From: Gammaproteobacteria bacterium
GTDB lineage: Bacteria > Pseudomonadota > Gammaproteobacteria > Burkholderiales > Rhodocyclaceae
Direction of reading: 5' to 3'
Length of the DNA: 64,000 nucleotides
Assembly (NCBI GenBank): GCA_018824085.1
Contig: JAHJHI010000013.1
Location: forward strand, 62,001 to 126,000
Both the position numbers and the translations under genes were made by a program. Below are positions 8,020-16,664 of this stretch, piece by piece. Each line of letters starts with the position of its first letter. Within the stretch, counting starts at the first letter, position 1. The notes under the pieces are model-generated. The model saw nothing but the letters and a program-made list of their open reading frames with translations. It had not been told where the DNA came from and made no database searches.

Positions 8020-9225
8020 TCAGGCATCGTCCGCGAAGGGCAGCGAAAGCTGCCCTTCTTCCTTTCGGCCCTCGAACGGGTCGGCGTTCGTGTCGTCGGC
8101 GCGGCTCAGCTGGCCGGCGCGCACGCCCAGCAGGCGGAAGCGCCGATCAAGCGGCATGCGCTTCACGCACAGGCCCGCGTGGTGACGGATGGCGGCGGCA
8201 TCCGCCGTCGGTGCGCCCAGCGTCAGTTCGCGCGTCAGAATGCGGAAGTCGTCCAGACGCAGTTTTACGCCAATGGATCTCGCGACATAGCCCCGGCGCA
8301 CGAGGTCGTCCGCGAGGCGCTCGCACAGCCCGGTGAAGATGGCGCCCAGTTCGGCGCGGTCGTGGCGCGCGTGCAGGTCGCGCTCGAAAGTCGTTTCGCG
8401 GCTCAGCGATTTCGCCTCGCGGGAGGTCACAAGCGGCCTGTCGTCACGTCCGTGCGCGGCTTCGAGCAGCCAGTTGCCGTAGCTCTGGCCGAAGTGGCCG
8501 ATCAGCCACTGCGGTTCGGCCGCCGCCAGTTCGCCTATCGTGCGGATGCCCAGCGCGTCGAGCTTCGCATTCGCCTTCGGACCGATGCCGTTGATGCGTC
8601 TGGCGGGCAGCGGCCAGATGCGCTGCGCGATGTCCACTTCGGTGATGAGCGTGATGCCGTGCGGCTTCTCCAGATCGGAGCACAGCTTGGACAGCAGCTT
8701 GTTCGGCGTGATGCCGATCGAGCACGACAGCCCGGTGGCGTCATGCACGGCCTGCTGTATGCGCCCGGCCAGTGCGCGCACGCCGCCGTGCGGGTCGTCG
8801 CCGATCGCGTCCTGTGCGCCCGGAACTTCGCTCAGGTCGATGTAGATCTCGTCGATGCCGCGGTCTTCGATCTGCGGCGCATGCGCGGCGACGGCGGCTT
8901 TGAACAGTCTCGAGCAGCGGCGGTAGGCGTCGAAGTCGACCGGCAGCAGCACGGCGTCCGGCGCCAGTGCGGCGGCTTTCATCAGGCCGATGCCGGAATG
9001 CAGGCCGAAGGCGCGTGCTTCGTAGGTGGCGGTCGTGGCGACGCCGCGCCCCGCGTAGTCGCGCAGCCGGGAAAAGAGATGGGTGCCGTCCGCCTGCGCC
9101 ACCGGCTGGTGCCGCGTGCCGCCACCCACCACCATGGGCTGGCCGCGCAGTTCCGGGTAGCGCAGCAACTCGACCGACGCGAAGAAGGCGTCCATGTCGA
9201 GGTGGGCGATCCAGCGCCGGCTCAT
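8020..9225 (-). CDS. dinB: DNA polymerase IV (Y-family)
   Basis: A 401-residue translesion polymerase. Metal-binding carboxylates are in HLDMDAFFASVE (about 8-19) and in the palm motif GIDEIYIDLSEV (about 123-134). The helix-hairpin-helix segment RINGIGPKANAKLDALGI and the little-finger domain RETTFERDL follow. The C-terminus ends with a beta-clamp binding peptide QLSLPF. The ATG at 9225 is chosen; GTG directly before it at 9228 is possible. It lies 18 bases downstream of the rhomboid gene and is probably cotranscribed with it. No LexA box was found nearby. Confidence 0.96.
   Translation of the reverse strand: MSRRWIAHLDMDAFFASVELLRYPELRGQPMVVGGGTRHQPVAQADGTHLFSRLRDYAGRGVATTATYEARAFGLHSGIGLMKAAALAPDAVLLPVDFDAYRRCSRLFKAAVAAHAPQIEDRGIDEIYIDLSEVPGAQDAIGDDPHGGVRALAGRIQQAVHDATGLSCSIGITPNKLLSKLCSDLEKPHGITLITEVDIAQRIWPLPARRINGIGPKANAKLDALGIRTIGELAAAEPQWLIGHFGQSYGNWLLEAAHGRDDRPLVTSREAKSLSRETTFERDLHARHDRAELGAIFTGLCERLADDLVRRGYVARSIGVKLRLDDFRILTRELTLGAPTADAAAIRHHAGLCVKRMPLDRRFRLLGVRAGQLSRADDTNADPFEGRKEEGQLSLPFADDA
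8035..8063. terminator. Hairpin at the fae-like/dinB convergence, probable terminator
   Basis: A perfect 10-bp stem (GAAGGGCAGC with GCTGCCCTTC) closed by a GAAA tetraloop, followed on the plus strand by TTCCTTTC. It starts 30 bases after the Fae-like stop. The hairpin lies wholly within the last codons of dinB and encodes EGQLSLPF on the minus strand. Confidence 0.55.
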
Positions 9226-9243
9226 CACACCGCTCTGGGGGCG

Positions 9244-10392
9244 TCAGCGCGCCGCGCTGCCCTGTGGGCCAGGCGCTGGCGGTGGCGGCACGCGGGTCGC
9301 CTGTTCGAGCGCTTCGCGCACGCGCCCGAGGTCGTGCGCACGCAGGCCGTCGACCAGCGCGCGCGACGCGTCGCGGCGCACCTCGGCGTACTGGCGCAGT
9401 GCGGCCAGCGTGCCGGCCGACGGCGCGGCCGGGCTGAGCCGCACGTCCGACAGCTCTTCGAAGCTCTGCTGATAGGGCTGCGCCACTTCGGATTCGATGC
9501 GCCCGGCCAGCTCGTCGAATGACGCGCCGCTCGATTGGGCGTTGTCGAGCAGCGTGCTCCAGCGCATGGCGATCCGCTTGTCCTCGCCGATGAAGTCGCT
9601 GATTTCCGTGCGCGCCAGCACCTCTTCGCTCCAGCGGTAGCGCGGCGCGGGGATGCCGAGCACGATGATGACGATGGCTGCCGCGAGCGCGATGCCGGCC
9701 AGCCACTGGCCGGCAGACGCGGTGGCGCCGCGATAGGTGCCGAGCAGGCCGGTGTCCTTCGCGGCGAGCGGACGCACCAGCGCGGCGCCTGCCAGCAGTC
9801 CGGCGACGAAACCGCCGATGTGCGCGCCGTTGTCGATGCCCGGAATCTGGAAGCCGAGGAAGATGGTGATCGCCGCGAACACGCAGGCGCCCCAGAACAG
9901 GCGCGTGAATTCGCGCCGGTCCAGCGTTTCGCGCTGCTGCCACAGAAAGCTCAGCAGCGCGCCATAGACGCCGAAGATCGCGCCGGATGCGCCGCCGGAG
10001 ATGGCGCGGTCGCCCTGCACGATGAGCGACAGCAGGTTGCCGGTCAGACCGCTGACGAAATAGATGAAGGTGAAGCGCAGCGGGCCGAACATGCGTTCGA
10101 CCAGACGGCCGCCATCCCAAAGTGACGCCATGTTCATCGCCAGATGGAACAGGCCGAAGTGCAGGAACAACGCGCTGCCCAGGCGCCACCATTCGCCATC
10201 CTTGGTGGCAGGGCCGAAGTTGGCCCCCCAGTCGAACTGCACACCGTTGTTCGAGGCGTGCCACAGCCCCGCGCCGAAGAACAGCATGGCGACGAAAACG
10301 GCGACGTTGATGGCGATCAGCGCGTGGGTCACCGGCATGCGGCGCCGGCGCAGGATGAGCTGATCGAGCAGTGGAAGCGGTGCTGTGGTCAC
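9244..10392 (-). CDS. Rhomboid family intramembrane serine protease
   Basis: About 382 residues. The rhomboid core shows the membrane-edge motif HFGLFHLAMNMASLW (78-92), the catalytic serine in GASGAIFG (Ser136) and the catalytic histidine in NGAHIGGFVAGLLAG (His191). Six or so hydrophobic segments run from residue 20 to 255. The C-terminal 130 residues are soluble and of unknown function, ending in a Pro-rich segment. GTG at 10392 is used as start; the first ATG, at 10338, would shorten it by 18 residues, and neither has a clear ribosome site. It sits between a LysR gene and dinB on the same strand. Substrates are unknown. Confidence 0.88.
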   Translation of the reverse strand: MTTAPLPLLDQLILRRRRMPVTHALIAINVAVFVAMLFFGAGLWHASNNGVQFDWGANFGPATKDGEWWRLGSALFLHFGLFHLAMNMASLWDGGRLVERMFGPLRFTFIYFVSGLTGNLLSLIVQGDRAISGGASGAIFGVYGALLSFLWQQRETLDRREFTRLFWGACVFAAITIFLGFQIPGIDNGAHIGGFVAGLLAGAALVRPLAAKDTGLLGTYRGATASAGQWLAGIALAAAIVIIVLGIPAPRYRWSEEVLARTEISDFIGEDKRIAMRWSTLLDNAQSSGASFDELAGRIESEVAQPYQQSFEELSDVRLSPAAPSAGTLAALRQYAEVRRDASRALVDGLRAHDLGRVREALEQATRVPPPPAPGPQGSAAR

Positions 10393-10474
10393 GGACGGTG
10401 GAGCATGTGCAGGAAAGTGAAGTGCCGTCTTGCGCACGTGGCCCGAGGTTAGCACCCCGGACAGGGTGTCGCCG

Positions 10475-11410
10475 TCACCAGTATGTTTCGGCGTCTGTCG
10501 GCGCATCGGCGTCGCCCGGCCGGAACGGCGCAAAGCGCGCGGCGAGGAAATCGACGAAGGCGCGCACCCGCGCCGACAGCAGGTGGTGAGGCGGATAGGT
10601 CGCGTGGATGTCCGCAGCGGTACCTTCCCATGGCGCCAGCAGCCGCAGCAGCCGGCCGTTGCGCAGGCAGGGCGCGATGTCCCATTCCGAACGCAGCAGG
10701 ATGCCGTGGCCGGCGAGCGCCCAGTCGACGGCGACTTCACCGTGATTGGTGCTGAGCGCGCCGCGCACCTTCACCTTGAGCGACTGGCTGCCGTCGGACA
10801 GCGTCCAGTTGTTGAAGGCGTCGTCGTTCTCGCGGATGACGATGCAGGCATGGCGCGTCAGTTCGCGCGGCGTGGCGGGCGTGCCGGCGCGTTCCAGATA
10901 GGCCGGCGCGGCGCACAGCAGGCGCCGGTTGCCGGCGATGCGCCGCGCCAGTACGCGCGCGTCCGGTGGCAGGCCGAAGCGGATGCCGATATCCATGCCG
11001 TGCGTGTCGAGGTCGAGCGGGCGATCGGTCAGCTGCAGCACCACTTCCACCTGCGGATATCGCCGCGCGAATTCCGACAGTGCCGGCGACAGGTGGCGGC
11101 GGCCGAAACCGAAAGTTGCGTTGATGCGCAGCAGTCCGCTCGGCGTTTCACGGCTGCCCGTGAGCGAGCGCTCCAGCGTGTCGATGTCGCGCAGGATGCG
11201 CTCGCCGTCTTCCAGATAGCGTTCGCCCTCGGCTGTCAGGCTCACGCGCCGCGTGGTGCGGTTGAGCAGGCGCACGCCCAGCCGGCGCTCCAGCGCGGCT
11301 AGTCGCCGGCTGACGGCGGGCGGCGTCACGCCCAGTTCGCGGGCGGCCGCGGCAAGGCTGGGCTGGCGCGCGAGCGCGCTGAAGAAGGTCAGGTCGGCGC
11401 TGTGCTGCAT
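10475..11410 (-). CDS. LysR-family transcriptional regulator
   Basis: A 311-residue LysR regulator: the N-terminal winged helix-turn-helix is clear (FFSALARQPSLAAAARELGV followed by TPPAVSRRLAALERRLGVRLLNR, residues 9-52), then a periplasmic-binding-like effector domain (about 90-290). It resembles the common GcvA/AaeR-like subgroup that acts on divergent neighbours. It is divergent from the TSUP permease gene with 111 AT-rich bases between, so that gene is the best guess for a target. The effector is unknown. Confidence 0.93.
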   Translation of the reverse strand: MQHSADLTFFSALARQPSLAAAARELGVTPPAVSRRLAALERRLGVRLLNRTTRRVSLTAEGERYLEDGERILRDIDTLERSLTGSRETPSGLLRINATFGFGRRHLSPALSEFARRYPQVEVVLQLTDRPLDLDTHGMDIGIRFGLPPDARVLARRIAGNRRLLCAAPAYLERAGTPATPRELTRHACIVIRENDDAFNNWTLSDGSQSLKVKVRGALSTNHGEVAVDWALAGHGILLRSEWDIAPCLRNGRLLRLLAPWEGTAADIHATYPPHHLLSARVRAFVDFLAARFAPFRPGDADAPTDAETYW

Positions 11411-11431
11411 GATCCGGATGATGACTTAAAA

Positions 11432-11450
11432 GTAAATAATGGGGTAAATA
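11432..11450. repeat. Direct repeat GTAAATA in LysR/TSUP intergenic region
   Basis: Two copies of GTAAATA start at 11432 and 11444, 12 bases apart, in an AT-rich patch unlike the surrounding GC-rich DNA. This could be part of a LysR-type operator or simply promoter-associated AT-rich DNA. Confidence 0.3.
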
Positions 11451-11521
11451 TCAGGCCATTGTAGTTTTCGATGGTCTGGATAGCATGGGGCCCGGATACT
11501 GCATTCAGAAAACCTTGCCCC

Positions 11522-12292
11522 ATGTACCTGCCGACCCTGTCCGATCTTGTCCTCATCGTGTCGCTGGGCGCTGCGCTGGGGTTCTTCGGCGGCCTGTTCG
11601 GCATCGGTGGCGGCATCATCGCGATTCCGTTGCTGGCGCTCGCGTTCGGCATGGATCAGGCGCTGGCGCAGGGCACCGCGCTGGTCATGATGGTGCCCAA
11701 TCTGCTGATCGGCTGGTGGCGTTACCAGCAGCGTCATCCTGTGCCGCTGGCGCGCCTGCTCGCGATCGCTGCCGTCGCCATGACGAGCACCGGCGTGAGC
11801 GCCCATTTCGCCGCGCGGCTGGATTCGTCTCACCTGCGCGCGCTGTTCGGCCTCTTTCTTTGCGTGCTTGCGCTGATGCTGCTGCGGCGCCGTGCGCAAG
11901 CGGACGATGTGCCTGCACCGGCGCGCTTCGGCGTGCGGCTGACGCCTGTCGTCGGGCTCGTCGGCAGCAGCAGCATGGGGCTCTTCGGTGTCGGGGGCGG
12001 TCTGGTGTCGACGCCGCTGTTCGTGCGCCTGTTCGGCCAGCGCCAGACGGTGGCGCAAAGCCTCGGTCTCGCACTGGTGACGCCGAGCGCCATCGTCGCG
12101 CTCGGCAGCTATGCGCAGGCGCAGCGGGTGGACTGGACGATGGGGACGCTGCTGGCTCTCGGAGGGCTGTTCACGGTGTCTGCCGGCGTCAGCTTCGCGC
12201 ATCGTCTGCCGGAAGCAAAGATGCGCGCGCTGTTCGCGTGGATGATGCTGGCGACGGCCGCCTGGCTGATGTTGTCCGGGCTCCGGGACTAG
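11522..12292 (+). CDS. TSUP family (TauE/SafE) membrane permease
   Basis: A 256-residue integral membrane protein with eight predicted helices. Both halves carry the family's glycine-rich repeat: FFGGLFGIGGGIIAIPLL (about 22-39) and MGLFGVGGGLVSTPLFV (about 150-166). Members export or import sulfite, sulfoacetate, taurine-derived or related organic anions; the substrate here cannot be read. The ATG at 11522 has no strong ribosome site. The stop shares the palindrome CTAG with the convergent LON-domain gene. Confidence 0.9.
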   Translation: MYLPTLSDLVLIVSLGAALGFFGGLFGIGGGIIAIPLLALAFGMDQALAQGTALVMMVPNLLIGWWRYQQRHPVPLARLLAIAAVAMTSTGVSAHFAARLDSSHLRALFGLFLCVLALMLLRRRAQADDVPAPARFGVRLTPVVGLVGSSSMGLFGVGGGLVSTPLFVRLFGQRQTVAQSLGLALVTPSAIVALGSYAQAQRVDWTMGTLLALGGLFTVSAGVSFAHRLPEAKMRALFAWMMLATAAWLMLSGLRD

Positions 12293-12918
12293 CGGCCGAA
12301 CTCGGTCAGGTCGAGCACGTCGCTGACCAGTTCCAGCCGCAGCAGCGGATCCGTCATTTCCATCATGCGCTGCCGGGTGTCGGACGGCATGGGCAGCAGC
12401 TCGCACCAGCGGTTGGCCACCCAGCCGGCATCGCCAAGCTGCTTGGGCTCGAAAACCGGTGACGCGTCGGCCGCCGCGAATACGTCCAGCATGCGCACCA
12501 GGTTGCCGGCGACGTAGGCGAGATCGGGCGGAATCGGACACGGCGGGTCGGCGGCTATCGTTTCCACTTCGCCCATCCACAGCCCGTACGGTGTCCGGAC
12601 ACTTTGCGTGACACGAAAGCGCGTCGTGCCGCGCGCGACGATTTCATACAGTCCGGGTTGCGGCTGCGCGAACTGCGTGATGCCGGCCAGCGTTCCGATC
12701 GCATGGAAGTGCTCCGGCGCAGCGGAGCCGGCGCGCTGCACTTCCTCGCCCTCGACCAGCGCCACGACGCCGAACGGGGTGCCGGCGCGGCGGCACTTCT
12801 TGATCATGTCCAGATAGCGCACTTCGAAAATGCGCAGCGGCAGCCGTCCATCGGGAAACAGGATGGTTCCGAGCGGGAACAGCGGTATGGCGTCAGCTGA
12901 CAGTGAGGCGGGGGACAC
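12289..12918 (-). CDS. LON substrate-binding domain protein
   Basis: A 209-residue stand-alone LON N-terminal domain (IPLFPLGTILFPDGRLPLRIFEVRYLDMI at about 11-39 is the domain's hallmark), without the AAA+ and protease parts of Lon. Such proteins are common in proteobacteria and their role is unclear; substrate recognition or an adaptor role is inferred from the domain alone. The start is a GTG at 12918 with GGAG about 11 bases upstream. It overlaps the convergent TSUP gene by four bases. Confidence 0.9.
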   Translation of the reverse strand: MSPASLSADAIPLFPLGTILFPDGRLPLRIFEVRYLDMIKKCRRAGTPFGVVALVEGEEVQRAGSAAPEHFHAIGTLAGITQFAQPQPGLYEIVARGTTRFRVTQSVRTPYGLWMGEVETIAADPPCPIPPDLAYVAGNLVRMLDVFAAADASPVFEPKQLGDAGWVANRWCELLPMPSDTRQRMMEMTDPLLRLELVSDVLDLTEFGR

Positions 12919-13150
12919 GGGGAAGCTCCGGTGCGGCGACGCGATATGCGCGCGCGGTCTGTTTCGTCACATTCTTTCACGATCCGGCGAATCGGGCCGC
13001 CGGCAACGGGAATGGGGAGGGCGTGCCGATATATGTCGACCGGGTGATTTAACGCCCTTGTTATATGACGTGCCGATCATGGATACTTCGCCCGCGCTGA
13101 GGCGCGCAATTGGAAGACGACTTGTCAGCATAGCCATCGGAGGCAGACGC

Positions 13151-14329
13151 ATGCGAAATATTTCGATCGCGGCAGCGATTCTTTTTTCACTGTCCTGCAA
13201 TGCGCAGGCAGCCGTGTCGTACTCGGTCACCGATGTCGGCGTGTCCGATGGCGTGGGCATGTCCACCGGATTGAGCCTGAACACTTCCGGCATGGTTGTC
13301 GTGACAACCCCGTATTTCGACACGGTGGACCTTCGGTTCCGGATGCGCAGCTTCGTGTCGTCCGGCGGCATTGCCTCCGTGCTCGAGACGCCTGCCGGAC
13401 TTGACTTCCAGGTGACCGGCATCGCTGACAATGGCGTCATCGGCGGCAGCGTGGGCATTGATGACTTCCGCTCTCTGCCAGGCATGTGGAGCGGCAGCGA
13501 ACTGCGTTATCTGCCGCTGCCGGCGTCGCAGGACCCGGACTGGATGGCCGTGGGGCACGTTACCGGGATGAACAGGCATGGCGACATGGTGGGCGCCTCC
13601 TATCTGTCGTCAGTGCATGCCTCGGAAGTGTCTGCGGAGCAGGTCGCGCTCGTGTGGCGCCAGGGCGAACTTGAGGTGCTGGCAGCCCCGTCGTTCCATA
13701 CGATAAGAACATTCGATATTTCGGACAGCGGTGTCGTGAGTGCGCTCGCTTTCGCCGACGGGGCAGGCGCCGGGGCGGGCAATCCGCATCTGGTCACATG
13801 GGACGGCGACGGCACCTTCGCCGATCTTGGAGAAGTGCCGGCATTTGCCCAGTGGAACAGCGCCAGCGCGTCCGGCCGGATGGTCGGTGTGGGACCGTAC
13901 GCCGATGGAGGCATGGACGCCGGTCCTTTCGTGTTCGATCCGGATGGCGTGCACGCCCTGCCCGTGCTGCCGGACAGCGTCGACACCTGGGCGGGTGACA
14001 TCAACAACGCCGGCGTGATCGTGGGCGATGCGTATATCGGCGAGTCTGAAGAGCAGATCGCCGTGATCTGGCTGGGTGGAGAAATCCTCGATCTGAATTC
14101 GCTGATCGATCCCGCGTCCGGCTGGACCCTGATTGATGCACAGGCGATCAACGAGCGGGGCCAGATTGCCGCGCTGGCGCGCAATGCGGCTGGCGAAATG
14201 CGGGCGGTGCTGCTGGCGCCGGTCCCGGAGCCGGCCGTCTGGGGAACAATGCTGGGCGGTCTTGCACTGGTCGGGCTCGTGGCTCGCCGTCGCGCAGCCA
14301 AATCGCCCAGACCGGCGGCATTCGCGTGA
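13151..14329 (+). CDS. PEP-CTERM sorted exported protein with HAF-type repeats
   Basis: A 392-residue exported protein. A signal peptide (MRNISIAAAILFSLSCNAQA) follows an ideal GGAGG site. The body contains repeated elements of the extracellular HAF type, for example GIADNGVIGGS, GMNRHGDMVGAS, DISDSGVVSAL, SASGRMVGVG and DINNAGVIVGDA, spaced roughly 50 residues, likely forming a beta-propeller. The C-terminus has the sorting signal: VPEPAVWG, a hydrophobic helix (TMLGGLALVGLVA) and RRR. Exosortase would cut at the PEP site and attach the protein to the envelope or release it; no exosortase gene lies in the window. It is flanked by unrelated genes and seems monocistronic. Confidence 0.88.
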   Translation: MRNISIAAAILFSLSCNAQAAVSYSVTDVGVSDGVGMSTGLSLNTSGMVVVTTPYFDTVDLRFRMRSFVSSGGIASVLETPAGLDFQVTGIADNGVIGGSVGIDDFRSLPGMWSGSELRYLPLPASQDPDWMAVGHVTGMNRHGDMVGASYLSSVHASEVSAEQVALVWRQGELEVLAAPSFHTIRTFDISDSGVVSALAFADGAGAGAGNPHLVTWDGDGTFADLGEVPAFAQWNSASASGRMVGVGPYADGGMDAGPFVFDPDGVHALPVLPDSVDTWAGDINNAGVIVGDAYIGESEEQIAVIWLGGEILDLNSLIDPASGWTLIDAQAINERGQIAALARNAAGEMRAVLLAPVPEPAVWGTMLGGLALVGLVARRRAAKSPRPAAFA

Positions 14330-14489
14330 AGAGTCGTGTGAAGGCGTGCGCGCGGCCGTTCGCCTGACCGCGCACGCGAGGGTTCATGCGGCGGCGGTTG
14401 CGGCCGCTCGATGCCGGCCCATTGCTTCGTGTGAAACCTTTTTCGGCCGGTTCGCTCACAGACGCCATACCGCCGCCTACAATCGCGGC

Positions 14490-16664
14490 ATGACCCGACC
14501 GCGTCCGTCGCTCCGCCCGCTGCGCCGCCTGCTGGCCCTGTCCTGTGTGGTCCTGCTCGCCGGCTGCGGCGACGTCTGGAACAATCCCTATCCGGCGGCG
14601 GATGCCGGCGGGAACACGCTCTATACCGCCTTCACCGATCGCCCCAAGCATCTCGATCCGGTGCAGTCGTACAGCGAGAACGAGATCACCTTCACGGCGC
14701 AGATCTACGAAGCGCCGCTGCAGTACCACTACCTGAAACGTCCGTTCGAACTGACCACCGCCACGGCGGCAGCCATGCCGACGGCGCGCTATGTGGACAG
14801 CGTCGGGCGCGAACTGCCGGCGGATGCGCCGGTGGCGGACATCGCCGAATCCATCTACGACATCCACATCAAGCCGGGCATCCGCTATCAGCCGCACCCG
14901 GCATTCGCGCGCGATGCGGAAGGCCGTCCGCGCTATCTTGACGGCCCGGGCGAGCGGCTCGTCATGAGCGACTTCGAGCACACCGATACACGCGAGCTGG
15001 AGGCGGCGGACTACGTCTACCAGATCAAGCGGCTGGCGCACCCGGGGCTGCATTCGCCGATCTTCGGCCTGATGAGCGAGTACATCGTCGGCCTGAAGGC
15101 GCTGGGCGACGAATTGCGGCGTGACGCGCAGACGGCCGCACCGGGCGCCTGGCTGGACCTGCGCGAGCACGAACTGGCCGGCGTGCAGGTCATCGACCGC
15201 CATACCTACCGCATCCGTCTCAAGGGCAAGTATCCGCAGTTCCTCTACTGGCTGGCCATGCCTTTCTTCGCGCCGGTGCCGTGGGAAGCGGACCGCTTCC
15301 ACGCGCTGCCCGGCATGGCCGGGCGCAACCTGACGCTGGACTGGTATCCGATAGGCACCGGCCCTTACATGCTCAGCGAGAACGACCCGAACGCGCGCAT
15401 GGTGCTCACGCGCAACCCGAATTTCCGCGAAGAAACCTATCCCTGCGAAGGCGAGGCCGGTGACCGCGAAGCGGGTCTGCTGGCGGATTGCGGCAAGCGC
15501 CTGCCACTGGTCGACAAGGTGGTGTTCACGCGCGAGAAGGAGCAGATCCCCTACTGGAACAAGTTCCTGCAGGGCTATTACGATGCGTCCGGCATCAGTT
15601 CGGATTCCTTCGACCAGGCGGTGCAGTTCGGCCAGACCGGCGAAGTCAGCCTGAGTGACGACATGCGTGCGAAGGGCATCCGGCTGCAGACGTCGGTGTC
15701 GACGTCGACGATGTACATGGGCTTCAACATGCTGGATCCGGTTGTCGGCGGCATGGGCGAACGCGGGCGCAAGCTGCGCCAGGCGATCGGCATCGCGCTC
15801 GATCAGGAAGAGTTCATTTCGATCTTCCAGAACGGACGCGGCGTGCCGGCGCAGTCGCCGCTGCCGCCGGGCATCTTCGGCTACCGGGAGGGGCGCGCCG
15901 GCATGAACCCCGACATGTACGACTGGGTCGATGGCGCACCGCGGCGCAAGCCGTTGTCGGAGGCGAAGCGCCTGCTGGCCGGGGCGGGCTGGCCGGGCGG
16001 ACGCGACGCGAAGACCGGCGAGGCGCTGGTGGTGAACCTCGACACGACCGGCGGCGGACTGGGCGGCAAGGCGCGCATCGACTGGCTCACCCGGCAGTTC
16101 GAACGGCTCGGCGTGCAGCTCGTCGTGCGCAGCACCGACTACAACCGCTTCCAGGAGAAGATCCGTACCGGCGCGGCGCAGCTGTTCTATTGGGGCTGGA
16201 ACGCCGACTATCCGGACCCTGAGAATTTCCTGTTCCTGCTCTACGGCCCGCAGTCCAAGGTGAAGGTGCAGGGCGAGAACGCGGCGAACTACGAGAATGC
16301 GGAATTCGACCGCCTGTTCGAGCGCATGAAGGCGATGGAGAACAGCCCGCAGCGGCAGGCCATCCTTGACCGCATGCTGGCGATCCTGCATCACGATGCG
16401 CCATGGGTATGGGGCTTCCATCCGAAGAGCTACGGCCTGCAGCACAGCTGGGTGTTCAACCGCAAGCCATCGACGGTGGCCAACAACACGATGAAGTACA
16501 CCCGTATCGACCCGGCGCTGCGCGAGACGAAGCGCGCCGAATGGAACCGCCCGGTGCGCTGGCCTCTGTTTGCCGGCGCCGCACTCGTCGTCGCGCTGCT
16601 GTGGCCAGCCTGGCGGCACTGGAAGCGCTCGGAGCAGTCGCGTGCGCTGGGAGCGCAGCCATGA
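14490..16664 (+). CDS. Peptide-type ABC transporter substrate-binding lipoprotein
   Basis: A 724-residue SBP_bac_5 family protein. It begins with a lipoprotein signal (LAGC, Cys26) and contains the family segments DPVQSYSENEITFTAQIYEAP, TLDWYPIGTGPYML and the late domain with RTGAAQLFYWGWNADYPDPE. It is longer than DppA or OppA (about 540), with an extra region near residues 90-220. A short hydrophobic segment near the C-terminus (LFAGAALVVALLWPAW) is unusual for a binding protein and could be a second anchor. The gene overlaps the permease gene by four bases (ATGA). The bound solute is probably a peptide or similar oligomer, not determined. Confidence 0.9.
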   Translation: MTRPRPSLRPLRRLLALSCVVLLAGCGDVWNNPYPAADAGGNTLYTAFTDRPKHLDPVQSYSENEITFTAQIYEAPLQYHYLKRPFELTTATAAAMPTARYVDSVGRELPADAPVADIAESIYDIHIKPGIRYQPHPAFARDAEGRPRYLDGPGERLVMSDFEHTDTRELEAADYVYQIKRLAHPGLHSPIFGLMSEYIVGLKALGDELRRDAQTAAPGAWLDLREHELAGVQVIDRHTYRIRLKGKYPQFLYWLAMPFFAPVPWEADRFHALPGMAGRNLTLDWYPIGTGPYMLSENDPNARMVLTRNPNFREETYPCEGEAGDREAGLLADCGKRLPLVDKVVFTREKEQIPYWNKFLQGYYDASGISSDSFDQAVQFGQTGEVSLSDDMRAKGIRLQTSVSTSTMYMGFNMLDPVVGGMGERGRKLRQAIGIALDQEEFISIFQNGRGVPAQSPLPPGIFGYREGRAGMNPDMYDWVDGAPRRKPLSEAKRLLAGAGWPGGRDAKTGEALVVNLDTTGGGLGGKARIDWLTRQFERLGVQLVVRSTDYNRFQEKIRTGAAQLFYWGWNADYPDPENFLFLLYGPQSKVKVQGENAANYENAEFDRLFERMKAMENSPQRQAILDRMLAILHHDAPWVWGFHPKSYGLQHSWVFNRKPSTVANNTMKYTRIDPALRETKRAEWNRPVRWPLFAGAALVVALLWPAWRHWKRSEQSRALGAQP

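Noticed and set aside
12830-13150. N-terminal extension of the PEP-CTERM protein from an ATG at 12830
   Set aside because: The signal peptide begins at the ATG at 13151, which has a GGAGG site; the upstream part overlaps the divergent LON-domain gene.
14148-16619. 823-codon open frame antisense to the peptide-binding protein gene
   Set aside because: The plus strand has a complete lipoprotein with known motifs; the antisense product is low-complexity Arg/His/Val-rich and shows no domain.
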